From assembly GCF_003428645.1 (NCBI RefSeq), contig NZ_QVQH01000002.1, positions 299,622 through 363,621 on the forward strand: DNA of 64,000 bases, in the 5' to 3' direction. The notes beneath the pieces were generated by a model. It had not been told where the DNA came from and did no database searches. It saw only the letters and a list, made by a program, of their open reading frames with translations. The stretch is from Geodermatophilus marinus (GTDB lineage Bacteria; Actinomycetota; Actinomycetes; Mycobacteriales; Geodermatophilaceae). Shown here piece by piece: positions 15,567-23,999 of the stretch. Position 1 is the first letter of the stretch. Every line of letters begins with the position of its first letter. The translations under genes and the position numbers were made by a program.

Positions 15567-17062
15567 AGCGCCGGCCGCCGCCCGCCGCGCCCGGTCCCCG
15601 CGGCTGGCCCGGCCGCGGCCGCGGGGCGGCGACCGTCGTCCACGCGCCCGACGAGTGGCGGGCCACGACCGTGCAGGCCTGCGGCCTGTGGCCCTTCGCC
15701 GTCGGCGCGGGGACGCCGGTCACCGGCGTCCCGCTGGGGCGCAACCTGCTCTCCGGGGCCACGCTGTGCTGCGACCCGATCAGCTGGTTCCAGCGGGCCC
15801 GGTTGATCAGCAACCCGTCGGTGTTCGTCCTGGGCCGGCCCGGGCTGGGCAAGTCCACCGTGGTGCGGCGGATGGCCCTCGGGCTGGCCGGCTACGGGGT
15901 GCTGCCCATGGTGCTCGGCGACCTCAAGCCCGACTACGTCGACCTGGTGGAGGCGGTCGGCGGGCAGGTCGTGCGGCTGGGCCCGGGCCGTGGGCACCTC
16001 AACGTCCTCGACCCGGGCGAGGCGGCGGCCGCGGCCCGCCGGCTCACCGGTGAGGCCCGGCAGCAGGTGCTGGCCGACGCGCACGGCCGGCGGCAGGCCA
16101 TCGTCTCGGCGCTGGTCACGGTCGTGCGCGGCGCGCCCCCCTCGGACCGCGAGGAGACGGTCCTCGACCGCGGGCTGCGCGTGCTCGACGACACGCACGA
16201 CGGGGCACGGCTCGGTGCTCCCACCCTGCGCCACCTGCTGGAGGTGCTGCGCGCCGCCCCGGAGGCCGTCCGGGCGGCCGCGCTGGACCGGGGGGACCGG
16301 TCCCGGTACGACGAGGTGACCGAGGAGCTCGAGGCCACCCTGGTCGGCCTCGTCGGCGGCGGCCGGCTGGGCCGGGTGTTCGCCGAGCCGACCAGCACGC
16401 CCATCCGCCGGGACCGCCCGGTGGTGGTCGACGTCTCGAGCCTCGACGACGCCCAGGGCGACCTGCAGGCCGCCGTCCTGCTGGCCTGCTGGTCGGCCGG
16501 CTTCGGGGCGATCAGCGTGGCCCACGCGCTCGCCGACGCCGGCCTGGAGCCCCGCCGCCACCACTTCGTGGTGCTCGACGAGCTGTGGCGGGCGCTGCGG
16601 GCCGGGCGCGGCATGGTCGACCGGGTCGACGCGCTCACCCGGCTCAACCGCCAGCGGGGCGTCGGCACCGCCATGGTCAGCCACACGATGGGCGACCTGC
16701 TGGCGTTGCCGACCGAGGAGGACCGGATCAAGGCCCGCGGCTTCGTCGAGCGGGCCGGCATGGTCATCTGCGCCGGGCTGCCCGCCGCCGAGATGCCGGC
16801 GCTCACCCAGGCCGTCCCGCTCAGCCGGGCCGAGCAGGAGCTCCTCCAGGGCTGGCAGGACCCGCCGTCATGGGACCCGGGGACCGGCCCGGAGGTCGAG
16901 CCCCCCGGCCGCGGCCACTTCCTGGTCAAGGTCGGTGGCCGCCCGGGCATCCCGGTGCGGCTCACGCTGACCGCGGTCGAGCGGCAGCTCAGCGACACCA
17001 ACCGGCTGTGGCGGGAGCTCTCCCGGTCGGCCGGCGACGACCTGCCCGCACCGGCCGGCTGA
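15563..17062 (+). CDS. VirB4-like T4SS ATPase
   Basis: A 499-residue ATPase. Walker A is GRPGLGKST at residues 91-99, Walker B is HHFVVLDELW near residue 337, and RQRGVGTAMVSHTMGDL follows as the sensor segment, as in VirB4/TraC-type motors. It should energise substrate movement or pilus assembly at the membrane. It lacks the long N-terminal domain of classical VirB4, as usual for actinobacterial versions paired with SCO6880. GTG 15563 overlaps the previous stop. No TraG/VirD4 coupling ATPase or relaxase follows; the next gene is convergent. Confidence 0.87.
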   Translation: MKRRPPPAAPGPRGWPGRGRGAATVVHAPDEWRATTVQACGLWPFAVGAGTPVTGVPLGRNLLSGATLCCDPISWFQRARLISNPSVFVLGRPGLGKSTVVRRMALGLAGYGVLPMVLGDLKPDYVDLVEAVGGQVVRLGPGRGHLNVLDPGEAAAAARRLTGEARQQVLADAHGRRQAIVSALVTVVRGAPPSDREETVLDRGLRVLDDTHDGARLGAPTLRHLLEVLRAAPEAVRAAALDRGDRSRYDEVTEELEATLVGLVGGGRLGRVFAEPTSTPIRRDRPVVVDVSSLDDAQGDLQAAVLLACWSAGFGAISVAHALADAGLEPRRHHFVVLDELWRALRAGRGMVDRVDALTRLNRQRGVGTAMVSHTMGDLLALPTEEDRIKARGFVERAGMVICAGLPAAEMPALTQAVPLSRAEQELLQGWQDPPSWDPGTGPEVEPPGRGHFLVKVGGRPGIPVRLTLTAVERQLSDTNRLWRELSRSAGDDLPAPAG

Positions 17063-17100
17063 CCGGCGGGCGCCGCAACCCGGGCAGCCGGCGGGAGTGC

Positions 17101-17691
17101 TCAGCAGCCGGCGGAGCGGGAGGGCAGCGCGCCCGGGTCCGGCCAGACCCGGCCGGTGACGGGGCCGAGCAGCGCGGATTCCGGGACCGTCCCGAAAGCC
17201 CGGCTGTCGATGCCGCCGTCCCGGTGGTCGCTGAGCAGGAACAGCTCGCCGGGCGGCACGGTGACCGGCCCGAACCAGACACCGTCCATGAGCGCGGGGT
17301 CGATGGCCGGCTCGCAGACCGGTTCGCCGTCGACCACCAGCACGCCGTCCTCGAGGGCGACGCGGTCCCCGCCGAGGCCGACCACCCGCTTGACCAGCAG
17401 GCCGCTGCCGAGCGGGTCGGTGGCGGCGACCACGTCCCCGCGGGCGACGGGGTGCCGGCCGTGGTGGACCAGCAGCAGGTCGCCCGCCGCGAGCGTGGGT
17501 TCCATGCTGGTCGACTGGACCCGCATCAGCTGGAGGGGCAGCAGGCCGGCCACGGAGGCGGCGACGGCGACGGCCAGCAGGAGGCCGGTGACGGCCGCGG
17601 TGCGCCGCAGGAGGCCGAGCACGGCACCGCCGCGGTCACCGGTGCGGGGGTCACCGGTGACCGCGGCGGCGGTCCGGGGGGTGCGGGTCAC
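17101..17691 (-). CDS. lepB: Signal peptidase I (S26 family)
   Basis: A 196-residue type I signal peptidase with one N-terminal membrane helix (about residues 32-55), catalytic Ser62 in QSTSMEPTL, catalytic Lys101 in LLVKRVVGLGGDRV, and the C-terminal signature SDHRDGGIDSRAFG. It cleaves exported preproteins on the outer face of the membrane. It is the last gene of a three-gene operon (multicopper oxidase, membrane protein, peptidase), joined to the membrane protein by a GTGA overlap. It may be dedicated to the oxidase system rather than the cell's main LepB. Confidence 0.92.
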   Translation of the reverse strand: MTRTPRTAAAVTGDPRTGDRGGAVLGLLRRTAAVTGLLLAVAVAASVAGLLPLQLMRVQSTSMEPTLAAGDLLLVHHGRHPVARGDVVAATDPLGSGLLVKRVVGLGGDRVALEDGVLVVDGEPVCEPAIDPALMDGVWFGPVTVPPGELFLLSDHRDGGIDSRAFGTVPESALLGPVTGRVWPDPGALPSRSAGC

Positions 17692-18356
17692 CCGAGGACG
17701 CCGGCGAACCACAGCACCCAGGCGCCCCCGCCCAGCACCAGGAGCGCATCCGCTGCGCGGCGGCGGGCGGTGGGGGAGGGCAGCAGCGCCAGCAGGGCCG
17801 TGGTGGCCAGCAGCTCCGCGACGACGGCGGCCGAGCCCACCCCGTCGGGTCCGTGGGCGGCGGTGACCGGCGGGGCGCCGGCCATGGCGACGGGCCCCTC
17901 GACCGACGGCGCCATGCCGGCCGTGAAGTCCACACCGGTGACCGGGTCGAAGCGGGTCTGCGGCGTGTCGGCGTGGGCGTGCCCGCCCCCGGCGCCCGAG
18001 CCCGGGACGGCGAAGGCGTCGAGCAGCGTCGTCGTGTGGGCCAGCAGGTAGAGCCCGAGCAGCAGCACGGTGCCCAGGAGGGCCGCCGCGACCACCGCGA
18101 CCGCGGGCCGTGAGCGGGTCAGGGCGGCCAGCACCAGGCGGGCGGCCAGCCCGGCCTGGGCCAGCGCGGTCAGCAGGAAGAAGCCGACCGCCAGGTCCCC
18201 GGCGCCGAGGTGGTCGACGCCGGCGGCCACGTGCAGCCCGGCGGCCGCGGCCAGCCCGGCGGCCGCCGCCAGCTGCCAGCGCCCCGTGCTGCGCGGGGCG
18301 ACGTCCCGCGGGGCCCGCAGGAGGGCCGGGCGGGGCGGCGGCGGGACCGTGGTCAC
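17688..18356 (-). CDS. Polytopic membrane protein of unknown function
   Basis: A 222-residue protein with five or six predicted hydrophobic segments, e.g. LAAAAGLAAAAGLHVAAGVDHLG, VAVVAAALLGTVLLLGLYLL and a C-terminal pair ending WVLWFAGVLG. Between them is an extracytoplasmic loop with GGHAHADTP, two histidines that could bind copper. I do not recognise a family. It is coupled to both neighbours: its GTG overlaps the multicopper oxidase stop and its stop overlaps the signal peptidase start. A role in copper delivery or maturation of the oxidase is inference. Confidence 0.75.
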   Translation of the reverse strand: MTTVPPPPRPALLRAPRDVAPRSTGRWQLAAAAGLAAAAGLHVAAGVDHLGAGDLAVGFFLLTALAQAGLAARLVLAALTRSRPAVAVVAAALLGTVLLLGLYLLAHTTTLLDAFAVPGSGAGGGHAHADTPQTRFDPVTGVDFTAGMAPSVEGPVAMAGAPPVTAAHGPDGVGSAAVVAELLATTALLALLPSPTARRRAADALLVLGGGAWVLWFAGVLG

Positions 18357-20317
18357 CGCGTGCCCCGGCGCGGTGCCCGGGTCGTGGTGGGCGCAGCGGT
18401 GGTGGTCGGTGCGGTGGTGGTCGGTGCGGTGGTGGTGGTGGTCGGCGCACGCCGCGGGGTGGTGGAGGGTGCGGTCGTGGTGGGCGCCGGGGGCGTCGGC
18501 TCCGGCGTGCCCGTGGGCTCGGGCGTCTCCGTGGGCTCGGGCGTCTCCGTGGGGTCGGCCGGGTCGTCGTCCGCCGGGTCCTCGGGCTCGGGCGCCGGCT
18601 CCACCTGCGGCTCGAGCGGCTCCGGGGTGCCGCTCTTCGGTGGGGCGGTGTTGATCGAGTCGCAGTCGATGTCGTGGTGACCCACCTGGAACTGGGTCAT
18701 CATGTCGTGGTCCTCGTGCGACAGGTTGTGGCAGTGGATCATGTACCGCCCCTCCTCGTGCTCGAAGCGCATGAGCAGGCGGACGGTCTCGCCCTCGCCG
18801 ACGTAGACGACGTCCTTGGGGCCGCGCTCCTCCGGTCGCGGGGGCTGCCCGTTGCGGCTGAGCACCTGGAAGTCCACGAGGTGGATGTGCAGCGGGTGGA
18901 ACCAGCCCCCCGAGGAGTTGGTGACCTCCCAGATCTCGACCGCGTTCGGCTCGACGTGGGCGAAGACCCGCTCGTACCTGCTGCGGACGACGTCGTCCCA
19001 GGTCTCGTCGTTGATGACCCACAGCCCGTTGCTGCGCTCCAGCTCCATCCGGCGGGTGGCGGTGGCCATGGCCGGGGTCAGCGTCATCGTGGGGTGCGGG
19101 TCCCCGAGCACGCCGGGCACGGTGTTGCCGCGGGTGGAGAGCACCGAGGTGCCGACCTGGAACTGCATGACCTTGCCGGTGTGGTCGAAGTCCCGGGCGT
19201 TCTTCACGCCGAGGTTGACCAGCTGCACCTTCTGGCCGGCCAGGCCGGCGAAGTCGATGACGATCTCGTAGCGCTCGGCCATGCCGACCGTGAGCGTGGT
19301 GACCGTCTGCGGGCTGCTCATGAAGCCGCCGTCGGTCGCGATGACCTGGAACGGCTTGCCGTTGGACAGCCGGAGCCGGTAGCCGCGGGCCAGCGACCCG
19401 TTGAGCACGCGGAAGCGGTACTTGCGGGGCTGCACCTGCATGGTCGGCCACGGGACGCCGTTGACCAGGATGACGTCGCCGTAGACGCCGGACTCGCCGT
19501 CGTCGTCCCACATGAGCTGGCCGTTCGCGGCGAACATGACGTCGCTGATGATCAGCGGGAACTCGTACTGCCGCGGGTCGGTGACCGGCAGGCCGGGGTC
19601 GAAGCGCGGGATGTCCAGCGCGTCCTCGAGCTCCGGGTCGACGACGTGGTACTGGGCGGCCAGGCCCATGTAGACGTTCTCGGCGGTGTGGTGCACGCCG
19701 TGGTCGTGGTACCAGAGCGTCCGCGGGGTGCAGTTGTTCGGGTACTGGTAGTTCTTCCACTCGCCCGGGTTCGTCAGGTCGCCGGCGTAGCCGTCGAACT
19801 GCGGCTTGGACGGCGAGCCGTGCAGGTGGGTCGACGTCCAGGGCACGTACCGCAGCGTCGGGTGGGTGGCCGGCAGGGCGTTGATCTGCTGCATGACGAC
19901 CCGGCTCGGCTTCTTCACCCCGTCCCGGGGGTCGCGGCGCAGGTAGGTGCGGATCGTCGGGCCGGGGACCTCGCCCTCGTAGCCCCACATCGTGGTCGCG
20001 ACCCCGCTGATGAAGTTCGCGGTGGTGGGCTTCTGGGTGATCCGGTAGTACTCGGTGCCGTAGTACTCGGGCCCGGTGATGTCGGTGTAGGGGGCGACCG
20101 GGAGGGTGCCGAAGCTGCGCCCGCGCACGTCGTCCCGGGCGACCGGGGTGAGCACCCGGGGCGCGCGGAAGGCGGCGGCGTAGGGCCGGGGCAACCTCCG
20201 CTCGTCGAGCTCCGAGGCGCTCTTGGCCCGGAGCACGGGGGCGTAGGGCAGGGCCAGCGCCGCGGCCCCGGCCGCGCCCACCTTGAGGACGTCCCGCCTG
20301 CTGATCCTCGTCTCCAT
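18353..20317 (-). CDS. Tat-exported multicopper oxidase with PT-rich tail
   Basis: A 654-residue three-cupredoxin oxidase. The Tat signal is ISRRDVLKVG followed by AALALP (residues 5-25). Copper ligands are HLHG (His164, His166), WYHDHGVHH (His204, His206), FHPLHIH and HCHNLSHEDHDMM. The last has the Met axial ligand and resembles bilirubin oxidase, CotA and phenoxazinone synthase. It oxidises phenols, bilirubin-like compounds or metals with O2. The last 95 residues are a Pro/Thr/Glu-rich tail without LPXTG, perhaps a wall spacer. ATG 20317 has GAGGGG upstream. It begins the operon with the membrane protein and signal peptidase. Confidence 0.93.
   Translation of the reverse strand: METRISRRDVLKVGAAGAAALALPYAPVLRAKSASELDERRLPRPYAAAFRAPRVLTPVARDDVRGRSFGTLPVAPYTDITGPEYYGTEYYRITQKPTTANFISGVATTMWGYEGEVPGPTIRTYLRRDPRDGVKKPSRVVMQQINALPATHPTLRYVPWTSTHLHGSPSKPQFDGYAGDLTNPGEWKNYQYPNNCTPRTLWYHDHGVHHTAENVYMGLAAQYHVVDPELEDALDIPRFDPGLPVTDPRQYEFPLIISDVMFAANGQLMWDDDGESGVYGDVILVNGVPWPTMQVQPRKYRFRVLNGSLARGYRLRLSNGKPFQVIATDGGFMSSPQTVTTLTVGMAERYEIVIDFAGLAGQKVQLVNLGVKNARDFDHTGKVMQFQVGTSVLSTRGNTVPGVLGDPHPTMTLTPAMATATRRMELERSNGLWVINDETWDDVVRSRYERVFAHVEPNAVEIWEVTNSSGGWFHPLHIHLVDFQVLSRNGQPPRPEERGPKDVVYVGEGETVRLLMRFEHEEGRYMIHCHNLSHEDHDMMTQFQVGHHDIDCDSINTAPPKSGTPEPLEPQVEPAPEPEDPADDDPADPTETPEPTETPEPTGTPEPTPPAPTTTAPSTTPRRAPTTTTTAPTTTAPTTTAAPTTTRAPRRGTR
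18390..18560. repeat. Low-complexity coding repeats in oxidase tail
   Basis: Two blocks of short degenerate repeats encode TTTAP and TETPEP units in the C-terminal tail of the multicopper oxidase. The first is GGTCGGTGCGGTGGT-like, 18393-18440; the second repeats GTGGGCTCGGGCGTCTCC, 18510-18558. Tract length may be unstable by slippage. Confidence 0.7.
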
Positions 20318-20371
20318 GAGGTCGGTCCCCTCTCGTCCCGGCCCGTCTTCGTCCGGAAGGACCTTCGTCCA

Positions 20372-20417
20372 GGGAGCCCCTCCCGTCACAGCCGCCGCGG
20401 GGGGTGGAGGGGCTCCC
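20372..20417 (-). terminator. Hairpin after sensor kinase gene
   Basis: Perfect 12-bp arms GGGAGCCCCTCC (20372-20383) and GGAGGGGCTCCC (20406-20417) with a 22-nt loop lie 40 bases past the sensor kinase stop on the minus strand. No U-tract follows, as usual in high-GC actinobacteria. It would separate the two-component operon from the multicopper oxidase operon. Confidence 0.65.
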
Positions 20418-20456
20418 GCAATTGGGGGGTCCGTGCAGGTCAGAGGCCTGTTGTGG

Positions 20457-21818
20457 TCACTCCTCGTGTCCCTGCGGTACCACTGCGGTCAGGACCGTCC
20501 CGCCGCCGGCCCGGGCGCCGAGGGTGAACTCGCCCTCCGCGTCCCGCACGCGGTCACGCAGCAGCGCCAGCCCCAGGTGGCCCTCGCCGCGGCGGTCCGC
20601 GCAGTCCTCCGGCAGGCCGGTCCCGTCGTCGGCGACCTCGAGGCGCACGGCCGGGCGCCCGTGCAGCACGGCCTCCTCCAGCGTGATCCAGACGACCCCG
20701 GCCGCGGCGTGCTTGGCCACGTTGGTCAGCGCCTCGCGGGCCGTCCGGTACAGCACCGCGGCCGTGCCGGGGGCGAGGTCGGGGGGGAGCCCGACGTCGA
20801 GCACCGCCTCGGTGCCCTGCTCGCGCAGCGGCACGGCGAGGTCGGCGACCGCGGCACCCAGGCCCGGCCCGGAGAGGTCGGGCGGGTAGATGTCGACCAT
20901 GAGGCGGCGCAGCGAGGCGACGGCGTGCCGGACCGTGGTCACCAACCGGTCGACGGTGGGCTGCCGGTCCTCCGGCACGCTCCCGCGGAGGGCGGTCAAG
21001 GCGTAGCTGACCCCGGCGAGGTCCTGCACCGGGCCGTCGTGGACGTCGGCCGCGATCGCCCGCCGCTCCCGCTCCGAGGCGGTGATGCTGCGCTCCATGA
21101 GCGCGGTGCGCTCGGCCTCCTGACGGGCGACCCGCCGGGCGAGCGACGTGGCGATCGGGATCTGGACCAGCTGCAGCAGGACGAGCGCACCGATCGCCAT
21201 GGGGATGATCTGGGAGCGCAGGAGCGCGGCCTGCCGCTGGATGCCCTCGTAGGTGATGTAGGCCTCGAAGGCGAGGTCCTGGCCGGCCGCCCGCAGGGGC
21301 GCGTAGACCTCGAGCATCGAGCCGGTCCCCGCCGGGGCGGTCTCCGGGGCCTCGTCGACGTCGGAGTGCGTCTCGCCGGCGAAGGCCGCCGCCAGCTCCC
21401 GCTCGACCTCGAAGACCCGGCCGGTCAGCTCCGGGTCGCTGGACCAGAGCACCTCGCCGTCGGGGCTCCAGACGACCATCCGGGTCACCGAGCCGTCGCG
21501 CATCCGGCTCGCGGCGGCGCGGTCGAGCTCCTCGCGCCGGCCGGGGACACCGGCGAGCACCTCGGGCAGCTGCGGCGCGACCAGGTACTGGCCGAGCCGC
21601 TCGGCCGTGCGCTCGGCCTCGGCGAGGGCGTTGGCGCGGGCGATCCGCTCGCTGACCCACACCGTCCCGGTGGAGACGATGAGCAGCACCAGCAGGGCGG
21701 TCACGCAGAAGGCGACCAGCTCGCGGCGCGGCCGCCCCGTCCCCCGGGCCGGCCGGCGCGGGCGCCGGGGGACCGGGGGAGGGGTGGTGCGGTCGAGCTG
21801 GTCGGGTGCCGCGCTCAC
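20457..21818 (-). CDS. NarL-group sensor histidine kinase
   Basis: A 453-residue membrane kinase. Two helices (about residues 35-57 and 215-235) flank an extracytoplasmic sensor region of roughly 155 residues. Next come a HisKA_3 dimerisation domain with the phospho-acceptor His in ERRAIAADVHDGPVQDL, and a HATPase_c domain with REALTNVAKHA, DDGTGLPED and GHLGLALLRDRV. It should autophosphorylate and pass phosphate to the response regulator just upstream, whose stop overlaps this GTG start (GTGA). The signal is unknown. Confidence 0.92.
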   Translation of the reverse strand: MSAAPDQLDRTTPPPVPRRPRRPARGTGRPRRELVAFCVTALLVLLIVSTGTVWVSERIARANALAEAERTAERLGQYLVAPQLPEVLAGVPGRREELDRAAASRMRDGSVTRMVVWSPDGEVLWSSDPELTGRVFEVERELAAAFAGETHSDVDEAPETAPAGTGSMLEVYAPLRAAGQDLAFEAYITYEGIQRQAALLRSQIIPMAIGALVLLQLVQIPIATSLARRVARQEAERTALMERSITASERERRAIAADVHDGPVQDLAGVSYALTALRGSVPEDRQPTVDRLVTTVRHAVASLRRLMVDIYPPDLSGPGLGAAVADLAVPLREQGTEAVLDVGLPPDLAPGTAAVLYRTAREALTNVAKHAAAGVVWITLEEAVLHGRPAVRLEVADDGTGLPEDCADRRGEGHLGLALLRDRVRDAEGEFTLGARAGGGTVLTAVVPQGHEE

Positions 21819-22501
21819 TCCGGGGAGCCGAGCAGGCCCAGCTGCTGGGCCTTGACGACGGCCTCGAGCTGCGAGCGCACGCCGAGCTTGACGTGCAGGC
21901 TCTTCACGTAGCCGCGGCAGGTCTCCAGGGTGATGCCCAGGACGCGGGCGATCGCCTTGACCTGCATCCCGCGGCCGAGGCAGTCGAGCACCTCCTGCTC
22001 CCGGCGGGTCAGCTGGGGCACCACGGCGCCGTGCCGGTCGGCCGGTCGGGCGACGGTCGGGCCCCCGGAGAAGGTGGACGGCGCCACGAGCATCTGGCCG
22101 GGCCGCACCCGGGTGAGGACGTCGATCATCTCGGCCAGTGAGCCGTCCTTCGGCACGAACGCCGAGGCGCCGGCCTGGGCGGCCCGGACCACCCAGTCGG
22201 GGTCGCGGTGCGCGGTGACGACCGCCACGACGGCGCCGGGAGCGACGTCGCGGATGCGCCGCGTCGCCGCCAGCCCGTCCTGCCGGGGCATCTCGATGTC
22301 CATGACGACGATGTCGGGCTGGAGGTCCTGGGCCATCGCCACGGCCTGGGCAGCCGAGTGCGCGATGCCGACGGGGTCCATGCCGGACGACGTCAGGGCG
22401 ACGGTCAGCAGCTCGGCGAAGGTGCGGTGGTCGTCGACGACGAGCACCCGCGCCCTGGTCGTCGTGGTGGCGCTGGGTGGCTCGAGCTGGGCGAGCGTCA
22501 T
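21815..22501 (-). CDS. LuxR-family response regulator
   Basis: A 228-residue NarL/FixJ-type regulator. The receiver has the acidic pair in VLVVDDHRTF, phospho-acceptor Asp in IVVMDIEMP and Lys in FVPKD. The C-terminal LuxR helix-turn-helix is LTRREQEVLDCLGRGM followed by KAIARVLGITLETCRGYV. It is the partner of the coupled histidine kinase. ATG 22501 begins after an intergenic region containing an imperfect inverted repeat around 22533-22553 (TGCC..CACAC/GTGTGGCA), a possible operator. Targets are unknown. Confidence 0.92.
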   Translation of the reverse strand: MTLAQLEPPSATTTTRARVLVVDDHRTFAELLTVALTSSGMDPVGIAHSAAQAVAMAQDLQPDIVVMDIEMPRQDGLAATRRIRDVAPGAVVAVVTAHRDPDWVVRAAQAGASAFVPKDGSLAEMIDVLTRVRPGQMLVAPSTFSGGPTVARPADRHGAVVPQLTRREQEVLDCLGRGMQVKAIARVLGITLETCRGYVKSLHVKLGVRSQLEAVVKAQQLGLLGSPE

Positions 22502-22693
22502 CGGTGGACCCCCCGTCCGTCCGGATGTGCGATGTGCCTCACACGGTGTGGCAGGGGTATGTGAGCGTGTCCACGACGCGATGACCAGCGGCTTCACCAC
22601 CGACGGGACCTCGGACCCCACCACTTCGGAGGAGACGCCTCGCGGGTCGTCACCGAGGGTGAGCACCCGAGTGCAGGGTTGCGGCCGCACCCC

Positions 22694-23098
22694 TCACCCG
22701 GAGAGGGCCGTCGCCGCCTCGCTCCACGCCTCGCCGCCCTCGGCCACGGTGCGGACGTGCCCGGGCAGGGCCGCGGGGTCGTCGTCCTTGAGCAGGTACC
22801 CCGCCACGCCGAGGGACCGCGCCTCCTCGACCAGGGCGGGCGTCAGCTGCCCCGTGAGGACCACGACCCGCGCACCGGGGTGCTCGGCCAGCAGCTCCCG
22901 AGCGGCCTCGAGCCCGGTCACCCGGGGCATGGCCACGTCGAGGAGGACGACGTCGGGCTGCGTGCGGCGGGTGGCGTCGAGCACCTCCTCGCCGTCCTCG
23001 CACTCGGCGACGACGGCCACGTCACCGCTGGACTGCAGGAGGTCGGCGAGGGCGGAGCGCACGAACGCGTGGTCGTCCGCGAGCAGCACCTTGATCAC
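22694..23098 (-). CDS. Receiver-only response regulator (CheY-like)
   Basis: A 134-residue single receiver domain: DD in VLLADDHAFVRSAL, phospho-acceptor Asp in VVLLDVAMP, Thr in VVLTGQ and Lys in YLLKDDD. There is no output domain. The stop follows helix 5 directly, so this is not an obvious truncation of a LuxR regulator, though its receiver sequence is of the NarL type. The start GTG 23098 has an excellent ribosome binding site (GGGAGGTGA). It may act as a phosphate sink or as a protein-interaction switch for nearby kinases or the GAF protein upstream. Confidence 0.85.
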   Translation of the reverse strand: MIKVLLADDHAFVRSALADLLQSSGDVAVVAECEDGEEVLDATRRTQPDVVLLDVAMPRVTGLEAARELLAEHPGARVVVLTGQLTPALVEEARSLGVAGYLLKDDDPAALPGHVRTVAEGGEAWSEAATALSG

Positions 23099-23237
23099 GC
23101 GTCACCTCCCGAGCCGGATCGGCCACCGGGATCCGTCCGGTGCCGTGCCGCCAGCGTCATCCGACCAGGCGACGGCGGCCAGCGCCAGGGCTGGGGTCCG
23201 CCGACCCCCGATCCAGGGGGGAAACGGAACCGCCCGG

Positions 23238-23999
23238 TCACGCTCCGTGCCCGTTGCCGCCGGGGCCCAGGTCGTCCGCGGGCCGGAGCCGGGCGGGGTC
23301 CAGCCGGCCGTCGGCGACCTCGGCGGCGAGGTCGTCGACCAACCGGCCGGCCGACCAGGCCGCGGCCCGGAGCAGGTCGAGCGCCGCCGGGACGTCGACG
23401 TCCAGGGCCAGCGACAGCCGCCCGAGCCCCTCCCAGACCGCCGACCGCTGCCGCGCCTGGGGCGCCTGCAGCCAGGCCGGGCCCTGCCCGGCCGGCCACG
23501 TCGACCACACCGCGGCCTCGGCGAGCTCGGTGGCCACCAGGTCGGCGACCGCCATCGCCTCGAAGACGTCGAGCGACGGGATGGCGGAGTCGTCGGTGAA
23601 GTAGAGGTCGAGGGCGCCGGCGCCGGCCAGCGTCCGGACGAACGGCAGCGCCACGACCCCGCGGTAGGGGGTCTGCTCCAGCAGCAGCGCGGCGAACGCC
23701 GGCCACCGGCGCTCGAGGTCGTCGGCGGGGGCGAACACCGGCTGCTCCTCGTGCTGGGCGGTGCCGCACGGGCCGCTGCCGGCGGTGAACTGCAGCCGCT
23801 CGGCCAGCGACGCCACCGGGTCGCTGGCGCCCAGCGGGAGCCGCCGGTCCCGGCCGTCGTCGGCGCTGAGCCCGGCGCCGTCGACCGGCAGGATCCGGGC
23901 GCACACCCGCGCCAGACGCTCGGGCAGCAGGGCCGGGGCCCCCAGGTCCGGGTCCGCCGCCTCGTGCAGGGCCGCGGAGAAGCGCTCGGCGATGGTCAC
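23238..23999 (-). CDS. GAF-domain protein, ANTAR-like C-terminus possible
   Basis: A 253-residue protein. Residues 1-165 form a GAF sensor domain, with VDGAGLSADDGRDRRLPLGASD and FTAGSGPCGTAQHEEQPVFA typical of actinobacterial GAF/ANTAR proteins. The C-terminal helical part (VPAALDLLRAAAWSAGRLVDDLA) resembles the helices of the companion domain but lacks a clear ANTAR RNA-binding core. GTG 23999 overlaps the upstream membrane-protein stop (GTGA), making it the last gene of the riboswitch-led operon. The ligand is unknown; a cobalamin or redox signal is only a guess from context. Confidence 0.78.
   Translation of the reverse strand: MTIAERFSAALHEAADPDLGAPALLPERLARVCARILPVDGAGLSADDGRDRRLPLGASDPVASLAERLQFTAGSGPCGTAQHEEQPVFAPADDLERRWPAFAALLLEQTPYRGVVALPFVRTLAGAGALDLYFTDDSAIPSLDVFEAMAVADLVATELAEAAVWSTWPAGQGPAWLQAPQARQRSAVWEGLGRLSLALDVDVPAALDLLRAAAWSAGRLVDDLAAEVADGRLDPARLRPADDLGPGGNGHGA

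Noticed and set aside
18390..18560. Short repeats resembling a CRISPR or satellite array
   Set aside because: Units are 6-18 bases, degenerate and in frame within the oxidase tail; there are no unique spacers.
22533..22553. Imperfect inverted repeat TGCC(TC)ACAC/GTGTGGCA ahead of a response regulator gene
   Set aside because: Arms are short with a 2-nt bulge; kept only as a possible operator in that gene's entry.
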